Source of the DNA: an uncultured Bacteroides sp.
GTDB lineage: Bacteria; Bacteroidota; Bacteroidia; Bacteroidales; Bacteroidaceae
Direction of reading: 5' to 3'
NCBI RefSeq assembly: GCF_963675905.1
Contig: NZ_OY780936.1
Coordinates: 1,054,001 to 1,118,000 of the forward strand
DNA: 64,000 nucleotides
The translations under genes were made by a program, and so were the position numbers. This document shows, piece after piece, positions 1 to 9,158 of this stretch (positions within the stretch are counted from its first letter, which is position 1; every line of letters starts with the position of its first letter). The notes under the pieces were generated by a model. It was not told the origin of the DNA. It searched no databases and was given only the letters and a program-made list of their open reading frames with translations.

Positions 1-309
1 AATCAAAGAAATGGCCGTGGTACGTATGTCTGGGGAAATGGAGATAAATACGAAGGTGACTGGAAGAATAACATCTATGATGGGCAAGGAGTGCTAATAT
101 TGAAAGACGGTACTAAGTACAAAGGTGGATTTGTCAGAGGTATGCAAGAAGGATCGGGTGTACAGGAAGATAAAGATGGAAACCGTTACGAAGGCTTCTT
201 TAGACAAGGTAAAAAAGATGGCCCTTTTGTTGAATTTGATAAGAACGGAGATGTAGTTAGACGCGGATCTTATAAATTTGGTGTAATAGATAACGTAGAA
301 AAGAAGTAA
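1..309 (+). CDS. MORN-repeat protein, C-terminal part (5' end outside window)
   Basis: The reading frame is open from base 1 and ends at 309, so only the last 102 residues are seen. They contain four successive MORN-like units of the form YxGxxxxGxxxGxG (for example around KYEGDWKNN, KYKGGF and RYEGFF). MORN repeats form elongated beta-hairpin surfaces, often tied to membranes or lipids; in Bacteroidales such proteins are uncharacterised. A GTG at 91 could be read as a start, but the in-frame MORN units upstream show that the gene begins outside the window. A strong bidirectional hairpin follows it. The family is clear; the cellular role is unknown. Confidence 0.8.
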   Translation, partial: NQRNGRGTYVWGNGDKYEGDWKNNIYDGQGVLILKDGTKYKGGFVRGMQEGSGVQEDKDGNRYEGFFRQGKKDGPFVEFDKNGDVVRRGSYKFGVIDNVEKK

Positions 310-330
310 TTTCTAAAATAATAGAATAAG

Positions 331-368
331 AAATGCCGATGTGAGGATAATCAACACATCGGCATTTT
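331..368. terminator. Bidirectional hairpin terminator between MORN gene and prs
   Basis: A 12-13-bp stem (AAATGCCGATGTG pairing with CACATCGGCATTT) with an 11-nt loop is followed by a T-rich run on the plus strand and preceded by A's, so it can end transcripts from both converging genes. Confidence 0.8.
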
Positions 369-390
369 ATTTTTGGATATATCTTATTTA

Positions 391-1329
391 TCAGATAATA
401 TATTGTGAACTGATAGATTCGTTGTTGTATACTCTACGGATTGTGTTAGCAAACATATCAGCGATTGATAACTGTCTTACTTTTACACCTCCCTTAGTAT
501 ATGGAATACTGTTTGTGAAAACCATTTCTGTAAGGGCTGAGCTTTGTACACGATCTGTTGCAGGACCAGACATTACACAGTGGCTGGCAATAGCACGAAC
601 AGAAAGAGCTCCGGCTTCTAACATAATATCGGCAGCTTTGGTAATAGTTCCGGCTGTATCTACAATGTCGTCAATCAGAATAACATTCTTACCTTTAACA
701 TCACCAATAATCTGCATAGATGCTACTTCGTTGGCTTTGATACGTGACTTGTTACACAATACCAGTGGCACACCTAAATATTTTGAGTAGGAGCTTGCTC
801 TCTTAGAACCGCCAACATCTGGAGTTGCGATAACTAATTCGTCAAGATCTAAAGACTCAATGTAAGGTAAAAAGACTCCTGATGCATACAAGTGGTCTAC
901 TGGTACGTCAAAGAAACCTTGAATTTGATCTGCATGCAAATCCATAGTTATCAGACGGTCGATGCCGGCTACAGTTAACATGTCGGCTACTAGTTTTGCT
1001 CCGATTGCAACACGTGGTTTATCTTTTCTATCTTGGCGGGCCCATCCAAAATAAGGAATTACAGCAACAATACTTTTTGCTGATGCACGTTTAGCTGCAT
1101 CAACCATTAGCAATAGTTCCATTAAGTTGTCTGAGTTAGGGAAGGTAGATTGTACTAGAAAGAGATGTGAACCTCTAATGGATTCTTCGTAAGAAACAGA
1201 AAATTCCCCATCTGCAAAGTGAGTAATATTCATTTTTCCGAGAGGGCAGCCGAGGCTTTCACAAATTTTCTCTGCTAGGTATCTGGAATTGGTGCCAGAA
1301 AATACCATAAAAGGTGCTTTTTCGCTCAT
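391..1329 (-). CDS. prs: Ribose-phosphate pyrophosphokinase
   Basis: Makes PRPP from ribose-5-phosphate and ATP, feeding purine, pyrimidine, histidine, tryptophan and NAD synthesis in the cytosol. The 312-aa length is typical. Visible motifs are the ATP-binding RQDRKDKPR stretch (about residues 98-106), the metal-binding DLHADQIQGFF (130-140) and the PRPP loop DDIVDTAGTI (220-229). It is transcribed alone, converging on the MORN gene with a shared terminator. A TACCTTTG box on the minus strand (1372-1365) fits a Bacteroidetes -7 element, though a good -33 box is not visible. All key residues are present, so it is probably the housekeeping copy. Confidence 0.97.
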   Translation of the reverse strand: MSEKAPFMVFSGTNSRYLAEKICESLGCPLGKMNITHFADGEFSVSYEESIRGSHLFLVQSTFPNSDNLMELLLMVDAAKRASAKSIVAVIPYFGWARQDRKDKPRVAIGAKLVADMLTVAGIDRLITMDLHADQIQGFFDVPVDHLYASGVFLPYIESLDLDELVIATPDVGGSKRASSYSKYLGVPLVLCNKSRIKANEVASMQIIGDVKGKNVILIDDIVDTAGTITKAADIMLEAGALSVRAIASHCVMSGPATDRVQSSALTEMVFTNSIPYTKGGVKVRQLSIADMFANTIRRVYNNESISSQYII

Positions 1330-1476
1330 TTTGTAATTGAATTACCTTTGTATTAATTTGCTTGCAAAGGTATGAATTATCGGCGCAAAATAAAAGACTT
1401 ATTGTATAAAATGTGTTCTCTTCTGGATAAAATTCCGAATAATTCCTTAGCTTTGCCTTTAAATTTACGTTGGAAT

Positions 1477-2670
1477 ATGCTTAAAATCAGAATGTTATTG
1501 CTATTAATTATTTTTTTTTATAATGTAATAGATTGCTCGGCTCAGATTTATAAATTAGGTGATCCATCATTACTAAATTGCTTGATGGAGAAGGATGACT
1601 TCTTTAAGCCTTACTTAATAGATGCCGAAAAATATGAAATTCAGATTATCTACACGCAGATAGATCGTGATAGCCAGCAACGTCCTACCTTTACCCAATA
1701 TAGTTATCAGTTGGATAGTAAACGATTCTTTAATCCGGCTAGTCTGGTAAAATGGCCTTTAATCTTATTAGGAATGGAGAAGGTCAATAATCTGAATAGG
1801 GATTATGGAATTACCATTTATAATAAAGTGGAGTTCGAAGGAAATTCAGACAGTACGGCAAGTATAAAGACCGACTATCTGGCTCCCGATAAGACTCCCC
1901 GGTTGGCTAATTATATTAAGGAAATGATTCTGGTAAGTGATAATGATGCTTATAATCGTATGTATGACTTCTTAGGACAGGAATACATCAATAAGCGTTT
2001 GTCAGAAATGGGGTATGATTCTATTCGGGTAATGCTAAGGTTCGACAATAGTAATCGTATGCAAAACAGAACAACTCCTTTGGTGAACTTTTATAATGAT
2101 AAAGATTTGCTTATCTATAAACAACCAGCTGCTAATAATCCGGTTCAGTTGTCGAATCCTTTAGGTGAAGTTGTTAAAGGTGGGAGAAATTATTCTTATT
2201 TTAATAACGTTCCTTTGCAGGATGTTAATGATATGATGCTTTATGTATTTTTCAGAGATGTTGTTCCAATTAAGAAACGCTTTAATTTAACCGATAAGGA
2301 TTACAAGCTATTGTATAAATACACAGCAATGTATCCACGCGAGAGTGAGTTTCCTTTGTTTAAGAAAAACAAGCGTAAATATCCGGTTCACCTCAAAAAG
2401 TATCTTTATTATGGAAAGAATTCAGCATTGCCTGATTTACCGGGTTTAAGAATTCACAATATGGTAGGGGAGTCTCACGGTACATTATCTGATGTGGCTT
2501 ATTTTGTGAATACAAAAACCGGTATTGAATTTATGCTTTCGGCAGTTATTAATACTTGTGATGGGAAAATTACTCCGGCAAACTATCATTATAAAGATAT
2601 CGGACAGCCTTTTCTCAGAAAACTAGGCCGTACTATATATGAATATGAAAAGCAAAGACGTAAGCATTGA
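1477..2670 (+). CDS. Secreted serine hydrolase of the class A beta-lactamase fold
   Basis: The open frame reaches back to 1372, but the ATG at 1477 begins a clear signal peptide (MLKIRMLLLLIIFF, cleavage near SAQ|IYK) and is the likelier start, giving 397 aa. From that start the serine-hydrolase motifs are SLVK (about residues 89-92, the SxxK nucleophile) and SDN (about 154-156). A third KTG-type motif is not obvious; HNMVGESHG near the C-terminus may take its place. This fits the Beta-lactamase2 (PF13354-like) proteins of Bacteroidetes, which are much longer than true class A enzymes and are usually not shown to hydrolyse antibiotics. Exported hydrolase or penicillin-binding-like function is an inference. 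Confidence 0.75.
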   Translation: MLKIRMLLLLIIFFYNVIDCSAQIYKLGDPSLLNCLMEKDDFFKPYLIDAEKYEIQIIYTQIDRDSQQRPTFTQYSYQLDSKRFFNPASLVKWPLILLGMEKVNNLNRDYGITIYNKVEFEGNSDSTASIKTDYLAPDKTPRLANYIKEMILVSDNDAYNRMYDFLGQEYINKRLSEMGYDSIRVMLRFDNSNRMQNRTTPLVNFYNDKDLLIYKQPAANNPVQLSNPLGEVVKGGRNYSYFNNVPLQDVNDMMLYVFFRDVVPIKKRFNLTDKDYKLLYKYTAMYPRESEFPLFKKNKRKYPVHLKKYLYYGKNSALPDLPGLRIHNMVGESHGTLSDVAYFVNTKTGIEFMLSAVINTCDGKITPANYHYKDIGQPFLRKLGRTIYEYEKQRRKH

Positions 2671-2779
2671 CCTGCTTATGTGAGTATTATTGTCCTATTC
2701 TCCATAAATAGACCTTATATTATAGTGTTTTAAGAAGTGACATACCTCTTATTTTTAATATTTAGCGTATTTTTGTAGC

Positions 2780-4108
2780 ATGAATATAAAACAAGAACTA
2801 ATAGAACAGGCTCTTAAAAGTTTAAAGATAGAGAATCTGAACCCGATGCAGGAAGCATCTATCAGAGCGAATAGCCAGGGGAAGGACGTTATTTTACTGT
2901 CTCCAACCGGATCTGGTAAAACATTGGCATATTTGCTTCCGCTGCTTCAAGAGTTAAAGCCTGAAAATAATACAATACAGAGCTTAGTGCTCGTACCTTC
3001 ACGTGAACTCGCATTGCAGATTGAGACGGTGTTTAAATCAATGAATACCGGATTTAAAACTTGTTGTTGCTATGGCGGACACCCTATTTCGGATGAAAAG
3101 AAAAGCATTTTAGGTAATCATCCTGCTATTATTATAGGTACTCCCGGACGTATCAATGACCATTTGAATAAGGGCAATTTTAATCCCGATACTATTCATA
3201 CATTGGTGATTGATGAGTTTGATAAGTCTCTGGAGTATGGTTTTCAGGATGAAATGGCTGAGATTATAGCTCAACTACCCGGCTTAAAAAAACGCATACT
3301 TCTTTCTGCTACAGATGCAGAAGAAATTCCTGATTTTACCGGATTGAATGAAACTATAAAACTAGATTTCCTTGTTCCTGAAGATGACTCTGTTCGCCTG
3401 AAGATGATGAAAGTGCTTTCTCCCGATAAAGATAAGCTGGAAACTTTGTTCCGCCTGCTTTGTACAATGGGAAGCAGTTCTACAATTGTTTTCTGTAACC
3501 ATCGTGATGCGGTAGAAAGAGTAAGCGAATATCTTTATTCAAAAGGACTTTATAATGAATATTTCCATGGAGGAATGGAACAGCCCGATCGTGAGCGTGC
3601 TTTATATAAGTTCCGAAACGGTAGTTGCCATGTGTTTGTCTCTACAGACCTGGCTTCACGTGGACTGGATATTCCGGAAATAGAAAATATTATTCACTAT
3701 CATATCCCTATAAACGAAGATGCTTTTATCCATCGCAATGGTAGAACTGCCCGCTGGGATGCTGAAGGTACTTCATATATAATACTGAATGAAGATGAAA
3801 CTCTTCCTGCTTATGTAACAGATGAACCCGAAGTTTTTGAATTACCGGCAAAAACAGCCCGTCCTGCTCAGCCGCTTTGGGTTACCTTATATATAGGTAA
3901 AGGGAAAAAAGATAAAGTGAACAAAATTGATATCGTTGGTTTTCTTTATAAGAAAGGAAAATTGGCGAAAGAAGATGTAGGTCAGATAGATGTAAAAGAA
4001 CATTTTGCCTTTGTCGCTATCCGTCGTTCTAAGTTAAATCAGACTCTTAACCTTATTCAGGGAGAGAAAATAAAGGGTATGAAAACCAAGATTGAAGAAG
4101 CAGATTAA
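2780..4108 (+). CDS. DEAD-box RNA helicase with DbpA-type RNA-binding domain
   Basis: ATP-dependent RNA helicase of 442 aa. Motif I is SPTGSGKT (41-48). Motif II reads DEFD (145-148) rather than DEAD. SAT motif III is at 176-178, and motif VI is HRNGRTARW. The last ~75 residues resemble the DbpA-type RNA-binding domain that binds 23S rRNA in other bacteria, so a role in large-subunit assembly is plausible but inferred. It stands alone with its own terminator downstream. DEFD in place of DEAD is a tolerated variant of the Walker B motif. Confidence 0.9.
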   Translation: MNIKQELIEQALKSLKIENLNPMQEASIRANSQGKDVILLSPTGSGKTLAYLLPLLQELKPENNTIQSLVLVPSRELALQIETVFKSMNTGFKTCCCYGGHPISDEKKSILGNHPAIIIGTPGRINDHLNKGNFNPDTIHTLVIDEFDKSLEYGFQDEMAEIIAQLPGLKKRILLSATDAEEIPDFTGLNETIKLDFLVPEDDSVRLKMMKVLSPDKDKLETLFRLLCTMGSSSTIVFCNHRDAVERVSEYLYSKGLYNEYFHGGMEQPDRERALYKFRNGSCHVFVSTDLASRGLDIPEIENIIHYHIPINEDAFIHRNGRTARWDAEGTSYIILNEDETLPAYVTDEPEVFELPAKTARPAQPLWVTLYIGKGKKDKVNKIDIVGFLYKKGKLAKEDVGQIDVKEHFAFVAIRRSKLNQTLNLIQGEKIKGMKTKIEEAD

Positions 4109-4146
4109 TTTTATCTTGAAATCTTTATTTTTTCTTATACAAAACA

Positions 4147-4179
4147 AGAGGGTGTCCAAAAAAGTATTTGGCACCCTCT
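4147..4179 (+). terminator. Terminator after helicase gene
   Basis: AGAGGGTG pairs with CACCCTCT across a short loop, followed by TATTTAT. It lies 39 bp after the helicase stop codon. Confidence 0.6.
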
Positions 4180-4261
4180 ATTTATCTGTGTCCCTAATGG
4201 AGACTGAAATCAAATATCCAATTCTACAAGGGGATATTTTGACTTCTTAGACATTTTCTTG

Positions 4262-4300
4262 TTTTGTACAGAAGAATGCAATCTTTTGTACAATGTAGCA
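4262..4300. repeat. 22-bp tandem repeat, two units (TTTTGTACA family)
   Basis: TTTTGTACA occurs at 4262 and again at 4284, exactly 22 bp apart. The first unit reads TTTTGTACAGAAGAATG, the same wording as a unit at 17517 in another intergenic region. See the four-unit copy at 17495-17580. Confidence 0.7.
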
Positions 4301-4317
4301 TTAGTTATTCCTGTTAT

Positions 4318-4662
4318 CTATTTCTTTTTTCTAAAGTAACGATGCAATCCCCAGTTTGCAAGAGCTATAATGATGCTGAACATTATTACGGTACTTAAGC
4401 TATTAACAGAGACACTATCCATAAACCAGTCTACCATAACAAGTATCCCCCCGTTTACTATCAGCAAGAATAGTAAAATGGTAAGCAGGGTAGGAATAAT
4501 TGAAAGAAGCTCAAGAGCCGGCTTCACAATAATGTTGAATATACCAAGAAGTATTGCAAGTAAGATTCCCGTCCAGATGTTTCCAACTTCTATACCGGGC
4601 ATAAGTATAAGTACCAAATAGGTTACTATAACTGATAAAAAAAAGTTCATAGTCATTTTCAT
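4318..4662 (-). CDS. Phage-holin superfamily IV-like four-helix membrane protein
   Basis: A 114-aa protein made almost entirely of hydrophobic segments: about four transmembrane helices with a basic C-terminal tail (RYFRKKK). Composition, length and the motif around GIFNIIVKPALELL match the PF04020 family (called phage holin family but found widely in chromosomes of unknown function). There is no lysis gene next to it, so a holin role is not supported by context; it is probably a housekeeping inner-membrane protein. It is monocistronic and convergent with the helicase. Confidence 0.75.
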   Translation of the reverse strand: MKMTMNFFLSVIVTYLVLILMPGIEVGNIWTGILLAILLGIFNIIVKPALELLSIIPTLLTILLFLLIVNGGILVMVDWFMDSVSVNSLSTVIMFSIIIALANWGLHRYFRKKK

Positions 4663-4833
4663 AGCTTGTCTCCTTTCTAATAAAAAAAACGAATATCTAT
4701 AAGCAATTGTTCAACAGAATATCGATATTGCATTTTATTGCATGATATATAACAAAATGTAGTTTAACATATATCGCAACGAATAAATAGAAAGCAAAAA
4801 GGGGGATCAAAGCTTTATTTTTATATCAAATCG

Positions 4834-4864
4834 TTTGTTTCCCCGAAAAAAAACTGTAATTTCG
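4834..4864 (+). promoter_or_regulatory. Promoter of the serC-serA operon
   Basis: TTTG (4834-4837), 19 bp, then TAATTTCG (4857-4864) is one base off the Bacteroidetes -33/-7 consensus. It lies 52 bp before the serC start. Confidence 0.55.
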
Positions 4865-4916
4865 CGGTGTCTTAAAATTATAGTTATTTTTATTGTATAA
4901 TTAAAACAAACTTCAA

Positions 4917-5984
4917 ATGAAAAAGCATAATTTCAATGCCGGACCATCAATTCTTCCACAATCAACAATAGAGAATACTGCGAAAGCTATTTTAGATTTC
5001 AACGGTTCTGGACTTTCTTTGATGGAAATTAGTCATCGCGCAAAAAATTTTCAACCAGTGGTTGACGAGGCTGTTGCGTTGTTCAAAGAACTTTTAAATA
5101 TACCCGAAGGCTATTCGGTTCTTTTCCTTGGTGGCGGTGCAAGTTTGGAATTCTGTATGGTTCCTTTTAACTTCTTAGAAAAGAAAGCTGCTTATCTAAA
5201 CACTGGTGTTTGGGCTAAGAAAGCAATGAAGGAAGCGAAAGCTTTTGGTGAAGTTGTAGAGGTAGCTTCTTCTGCAGATGCAAATTATACATTTGTTCCT
5301 AAAGATTACACAATTCCTGCTGATGCGGATTATTTCCATATTACAACGAATAATACTATTTATGGTACAGAAATCCGTACTGATATTGATTCTCCTGTTC
5401 CATTGATTGCTGATGCATCTTCTGATATTTTTTCTCGTCCAATGGATGTTTCTAAATATATAATGATTTACGGTGGAGCTCAAAAGAATCTTGCTCCTGC
5501 AGGACTTACTTTCGTTATTGTAAAGAACGACTCACTTGGAAAAGTATCTCGTTACATTCCTACAATGCTTAATTACCAGACTCATATTGATAACGGTTCT
5601 ATGTTCAATACTCCTCCTGTAGTACCTATTTACGCAGCGCTTGAAACTCTTCGTTGGATTAAAGCTGAAGGTGGCGTAAAAGAGATGGAAAGAAGAGCTA
5701 TTGAAAAAGCAGACTTGCTATATAATGAAATTGATCGTAACAAATTATTCGTTGGAACAGCTAATAAAGAAGACCGTTCATTAATGAATATCTGTTTCGT
5801 AATGAAAGACGAATACAAAGATCTTGAAGCTGACTTCATGAAGTTTGCTACAGAAAAAGGTATGGTAGGTATCAAAGGTCACCGTTCAGTAGGCGGTTTC
5901 CGTGCTTCTTGCTATAATGCATTACCAAAAGAAAGCGTAGAAGCTTTGGTTGCTTGCATGCAAGAATTCGAAAAACAACATTAA
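4917..5984 (+). CDS. serC: Phosphoserine aminotransferase
   Basis: PLP enzyme of the phosphorylated serine pathway: 3-phosphohydroxypyruvate plus glutamate gives phosphoserine; it also acts in PLP synthesis. The 355-aa length is standard. The N-terminal FNAGPSILP signature and the PLP-lysine region [11 protein letters not shown] (Lys about 190) are present. It is first in an operon with serA and a DUF1015 gene, an arrangement common in Bacteroidales. The 97-bp gap to serA holds a long imperfect hairpin that could modulate read-through. Confidence 0.97.
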   Translation: MKKHNFNAGPSILPQSTIENTAKAILDFNGSGLSLMEISHRAKNFQPVVDEAVALFKELLNIPEGYSVLFLGGGASLEFCMVPFNFLEKKAAYLNTGVWAKKAMKEAKAFGEVVEVASSADANYTFVPKDYTIPADADYFHITTNNTIYGTEIRTDIDSPVPLIADASSDIFSRPMDVSKYIMIYGGAQKNLAPAGLTFVIVKNDSLGKVSRYIPTMLNYQTHIDNGSMFNTPPVVPIYAALETLRWIKAEGGVKEMERRAIEKADLLYNEIDRNKLFVGTANKEDRSLMNICFVMKDEYKDLEADFMKFATEKGMVGIKGHRSVGGFRASCYNALPKESVEALVACMQEFEKQH

Positions 5985-5995
5985 TTAAGAAACTA

Positions 5996-6061
5996 TTCAC
6001 CACAGGTTGCGCCGGTTTCATAGATTCTATAGTCTGTGAAATCTGCGCTATCTGTGGTGAA
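5996..6061. repeat. Long imperfect hairpin between serC and serA
   Basis: TTCACCACAG (5996-6005) pairs with CTGTGGTGAA (6052-6061). Inside it GCGC pairs with GCGC and TTTCA with TGAAA. No T-run follows, so it is unlikely to be a simple terminator. The outer CACCACAG end is shared with the hairpin at 8384-8456, suggesting one dispersed palindromic family. Confidence 0.65.
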
Positions 6062-6081
6062 ACTTTTAAATACATAACACT

Positions 6082-7002
6082 ATGAAAGTATTAATCGCAA
6101 CAGACAAACCGTTTGCTAAAGTTGCTGTAGACGGTATTCGTAAAGAGATTGAAGCTGCAGGCTATGAACTGGCCTTATTAGAAAAGTACACAGAAAAGAA
6201 ACAATTATTAGATGCCGTTAAAGATGCTAACGCTATCATTATCCGTAGTGATATTATTGATGCTGAAGTTCTTGATGCTGCTAAAGATTTGAAGATTGTT
6301 GTTCGTGCAGGTGCAGGATATGACAATGTAGATCTTGATTCTGCAACAGCTCATGGCGTATGTGTAATGAATACTCCGGGACAGAATTCAAATGCTGTAG
6401 CTGAGCTTGCTCTTGGCCTTATGGTATTTGCTGTTCGTAATTTCTATAACGGAACTTCGGGTACCGAACTTATGGGAAAGAAACTTGGTATCCACGCTTA
6501 TGGTAACGTAGGACGTAATGTTGCTCGTGTTGCCAGAGGTTTTGGCATGGAAATCTATGCTTACGATGCTTTCTGCCCAAAAGAAGTTATCGAGAAAGAT
6601 GGTGCTAAGGCTGTAAATTCAGCTGAAGAATTATATGCTACCTGCGATGTCGTTTCTCTTCATATTCCTGCAACAGCAGAAACAAAGAACTCTATTAACT
6701 ATGCTCTTCTTAATAAAATGCCTAAGGGTGCTATGCTTGTAAACACTGCCCGTAAGGAAGTTATCAATGAAGCAGAGCTTATCAAGTTAATGGAAGACCG
6801 TGCCGACTTTAAATATGTAACAGATATTATGCCTTCTGCTCATGCAGAACTTGCTGAGAAGTTTGCCGGACGTTATTTCTCAACTCCTAAGAAGATGGGT
6901 GCTCAGACTGCTGAAGCTAATATCAATGCAGGTATTGCTGCTGCAAACCAAATCGTTGGTTTCTTCAAGGATGGTTGCGAGAAATTCAGAGTAAACAAGT
7001 AA
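6082..7002 (+). CDS. serA: D-3-phosphoglycerate dehydrogenase (short form)
   Basis: Catalyses the first step of serine synthesis: 3-phosphoglycerate plus NAD+ gives 3-phosphohydroxypyruvate. At 306 aa it has the catalytic and Rossmann domains (GIHAYGNVGRNVAR around residue 136-149, active-site region RAGAGYDNVD) but no C-terminal ACT domain. Feedback inhibition through an ACT domain is therefore not expected. This short form is usual in Bacteroidetes. It sits between serC and DUF1015 in one transcription direction, and its substrate links directly to the SerC reaction. Confidence 0.95.
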   Translation: MKVLIATDKPFAKVAVDGIRKEIEAAGYELALLEKYTEKKQLLDAVKDANAIIIRSDIIDAEVLDAAKDLKIVVRAGAGYDNVDLDSATAHGVCVMNTPGQNSNAVAELALGLMVFAVRNFYNGTSGTELMGKKLGIHAYGNVGRNVARVARGFGMEIYAYDAFCPKEVIEKDGAKAVNSAEELYATCDVVSLHIPATAETKNSINYALLNKMPKGAMLVNTARKEVINEAELIKLMEDRADFKYVTDIMPSAHAELAEKFAGRYFSTPKKMGAQTAEANINAGIAAANQIVGFFKDGCEKFRVNK

Positions 7003-7023
7003 CTTATTCTAATATACACTACC

Positions 7024-7122
7024 ATGCGCAGTAGGATAGGCTTTTCTCTTGTTACTATTCTTGCTGGTTCTATTTACATGTGCTGGTGTTTTATTAAGAA
7101 GAAAAACCCTTATAAGATTTAA
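7024..7122 (+). CDS. Possible 32-aa single-span membrane peptide
   Basis: A short open frame from ATG 7024 to TAA 7122 encodes a basic N-terminus (MRSRIGF), a hydrophobic span containing LVTILAGSIYMCWCF and a basic tail (KKKNPYK), a plausible small membrane protein. It fills the gap between serA and the DUF1015 gene and stops 3 bp before the next ATG, which suggests translational coupling. I do not recognise a family, and chance cannot be excluded at this length. Confidence 0.4.
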   Translation: MRSRIGFSLVTILAGSIYMCWCFIKKKNPYKI

Positions 7123-7125
7123 TTT

Positions 7126-8373
7126 ATGGCAATAATAAAACCTTTTAAAGGCATTCGCCCACCACAAAATTTAGTTGAACAAGTAGCATCTCGTCCTTAT
7201 GACGTTTTAAACTCGGAAGAGGCACGTCAGGAAGCTGCTGGCAATGAGAAATCATTGTACCATATCATAAAGCCGGAGATAGATTTCCCGGTAGGAACAG
7301 ACGAACACGACGAAAAAGTTTATTTGAAAGCTGCCGAGAACTTCCAGAAGTTCCAAGATAAAGGATGGTTGCTTCAGGATAATAAAGAACAATACTATGT
7401 TTACGCTCAGACAATGAACGGTAAAACTCAGTATGGTCTTGTTGTTTGTGCTTACGTTGAAGATTACCTTAATGGAATAATCAAGAAGCATGAGCTCACT
7501 CGTCGCGATAAGGAAGAAGATAGAATGAAGCATGTTCGTGTGAACAATGCAAATATCGAACCTGTATTCTTTGCTTATCCTGATAATGATGTGTTGGATG
7601 CTATTGTAAAGAAGTATACTTCAAACAAACCTGTAAATGAATTTATTGCTCCGGGAGATGGCTTTGGTCACCAATTCTGGATTATTGATGAAGACGCTGA
7701 TATAGCTACTATCACAAAGCAATTCGAAGCAATGCCTGCTTTATACATAGCCGATGGTCACCACCGTTCTGCTGCTGCTGCATTGGTTGGTGCTGAGAAA
7801 GCTAAGCAGAATCCTAATCATAAAGGAGACGAGGAATATAACTACTTTATGGCAGTTTGCTTCCCTGCAAACCAACTGACTATTATCGATTACAACCGTG
7901 TGGTGAAAGATCTTAATGGCTTGTCTGCAGAGGCTTTCCTTGCTTCATTGGAAAAGAACTTCATTGTAGAAGAAAAGGGAGTTGAGATTTACAAGCCAAA
8001 CGCTTTGCATAACTTCTCTGTTTATCTTGAAGGAAAATGGTATAGTCTCACAGCAAAACAAGGTACTTATAATGATAACGACCCTATTGGTGTACTCGAT
8101 GTTACTATCTCTTCTAATTTAATCCTTGACGAAATTCTTGGAATTAAAGATCTTCGTTCCGACAAACGTATCGATTTTGTTGGAGGTATCCGTGGATTAG
8201 GAGAACTTAGCAAAAGAGTAGACAGTGGTGAGATGAAAGTTGCTCTTGCGCTTTATCCTGTTTCTATGAAACAACTGATGGATATTGCAGACAGTGGCAA
8301 TATCATGCCTCCTAAAACAACATGGTTTGAACCTAAACTTCGTTCTGGATTAGTTATCCATAAACTGAGTTAA
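7126..8373 (+). CDS. DUF1015 family protein (SerA/SerC-linked)
   Basis: A 415-aa cytosolic protein of the DUF1015 family, recognised by the N-terminal FKGIRPP start, the SRPYDVLNSEEAR motif and the DGHHRSAAA motif near residue 210. Its biochemical role is unknown. It is repeatedly found directly after serC-serA, as here, so a link to serine or phosphoserine metabolism has been suggested from context (inference). The protein is full length. A strong hairpin terminator closes the operon behind it. Confidence 0.9.
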   Translation: MAIIKPFKGIRPPQNLVEQVASRPYDVLNSEEARQEAAGNEKSLYHIIKPEIDFPVGTDEHDEKVYLKAAENFQKFQDKGWLLQDNKEQYYVYAQTMNGKTQYGLVVCAYVEDYLNGIIKKHELTRRDKEEDRMKHVRVNNANIEPVFFAYPDNDVLDAIVKKYTSNKPVNEFIAPGDGFGHQFWIIDEDADIATITKQFEAMPALYIADGHHRSAAAALVGAEKAKQNPNHKGDEEYNYFMAVCFPANQLTIIDYNRVVKDLNGLSAEAFLASLEKNFIVEEKGVEIYKPNALHNFSVYLEGKWYSLTAKQGTYNDNDPIGVLDVTISSNLILDEILGIKDLRSDKRIDFVGGIRGLGELSKRVDSGEMKVALALYPVSMKQLMDIADSGNIMPPKTTWFEPKLRSGLVIHKLS

Positions 8374-8383
8374 ATTATACTTG

Positions 8384-8462
8384 CACCACAGATTATGTGG
8401 ATCATAACGTCTCTTGCGTAGAGATACAAATTTATGATACCAGATAATCTGTGGTGTTTTTT
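8384..8462 (+). terminator. Long-stem terminator closing the serC operon
   Basis: CACCACAGATTAT (8384-8396) pairs perfectly with ATAATCTGTGGTG (8444-8456). The stem extends through TGG/CCA and ATCATAA/TTTATGAT to about 25 bp. An inner TCTC/GAGA hairpin caps it, and six T's follow. The stem is unusually long for a terminator and shares its outer end with the hairpin at 5996. Confidence 0.75.
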
Positions 8463-8494
8463 ATTTCATTACTTTTGTGCATCATTTCTGATTT

Positions 8495-9124
8495 ATGGCG
8501 ATAGAAGATACATATAAAACAATAACAGAACTTTCGGAAGGCATTTATACGGAGAAGCGTAGTAAATTCATTGCTATAGCCATCCCCGTACGTAGTGTTG
8601 ATGAAATAAAAGGTTATATTGAGCAATATCAGAAAAAATATTATGATGCCCGACACGTTTGTTATGCCTACATGCTAGGTCATGAAAGGAAAGACTTCCG
8701 TGCAAACGATAATGGAGAACCTTCGGGTACTGCCGGTAAACCAATTCTGGGGCAAATTAACTCCAACGAACTGACTGATATCCTCATTGTTGTAGTTCGC
8801 TACTTCGGAGGAATAAAGCTAGGCACCAGTGGATTGATTGTTGCTTATAAAGCTGCCACAGCAGAAGTCATTGCTAATGCCACAATTATTGAAAAAACTG
8901 TAGATGAAGATATAACTGTTTCTTTTGAATATCCGTTTATGAACTATATTATGCGGATTGTTAAGGAAGAAGAACCGGAAATTCTTAGCCAGACTTTCGA
9001 TATGGATTGTGTTATGACATTACGCATAAGGAAATCTGCCATGCCAAAGATGAGGGCTCGGTTGGAAAAGGTGGAAACTGCCAGGATTATTGAAGAAGAA
9101 GATCAGGAAGAGGTAGAGATTTAA
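8495..9124 (+). CDS. IMPACT/YigZ family protein
   Basis: A 209-aa protein of the UPF0029/IMPACT family. The N-terminal KRSKFIA motif, ARHVCYAYMLG and the signature around NDNGEPSGTAGKPIL, followed by VVVRYFGGIKLGTSGL, are all present. The C-terminal half has the alpha/beta domain typical of YigZ. The eukaryotic relative modulates translation control through GCN1; the bacterial role is unresolved. It is followed 34 bp later by a flavin-reductase-like gene in the same direction, so the two may be co-transcribed. Confidence 0.9.
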   Translation: MAIEDTYKTITELSEGIYTEKRSKFIAIAIPVRSVDEIKGYIEQYQKKYYDARHVCYAYMLGHERKDFRANDNGEPSGTAGKPILGQINSNELTDILIVVVRYFGGIKLGTSGLIVAYKAATAEVIANATIIEKTVDEDITVSFEYPFMNYIMRIVKEEEPEILSQTFDMDCVMTLRIRKSAMPKMRARLEKVETARIIEEEDQEEVEI

Positions 9125-9158
9125 AATATAGATTTGAATCATTTAAATAAGAACCAGT

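Noticed and set aside
341-790. Plus-strand 149-aa frame opposite prs.
   Set aside because: Antisense shadow of prs, which has all its catalytic motifs.
4318-4662. Considered as a phage lysis holin.
   Set aside because: Surrounded by core genes; the family is widespread in chromosomes without phage.
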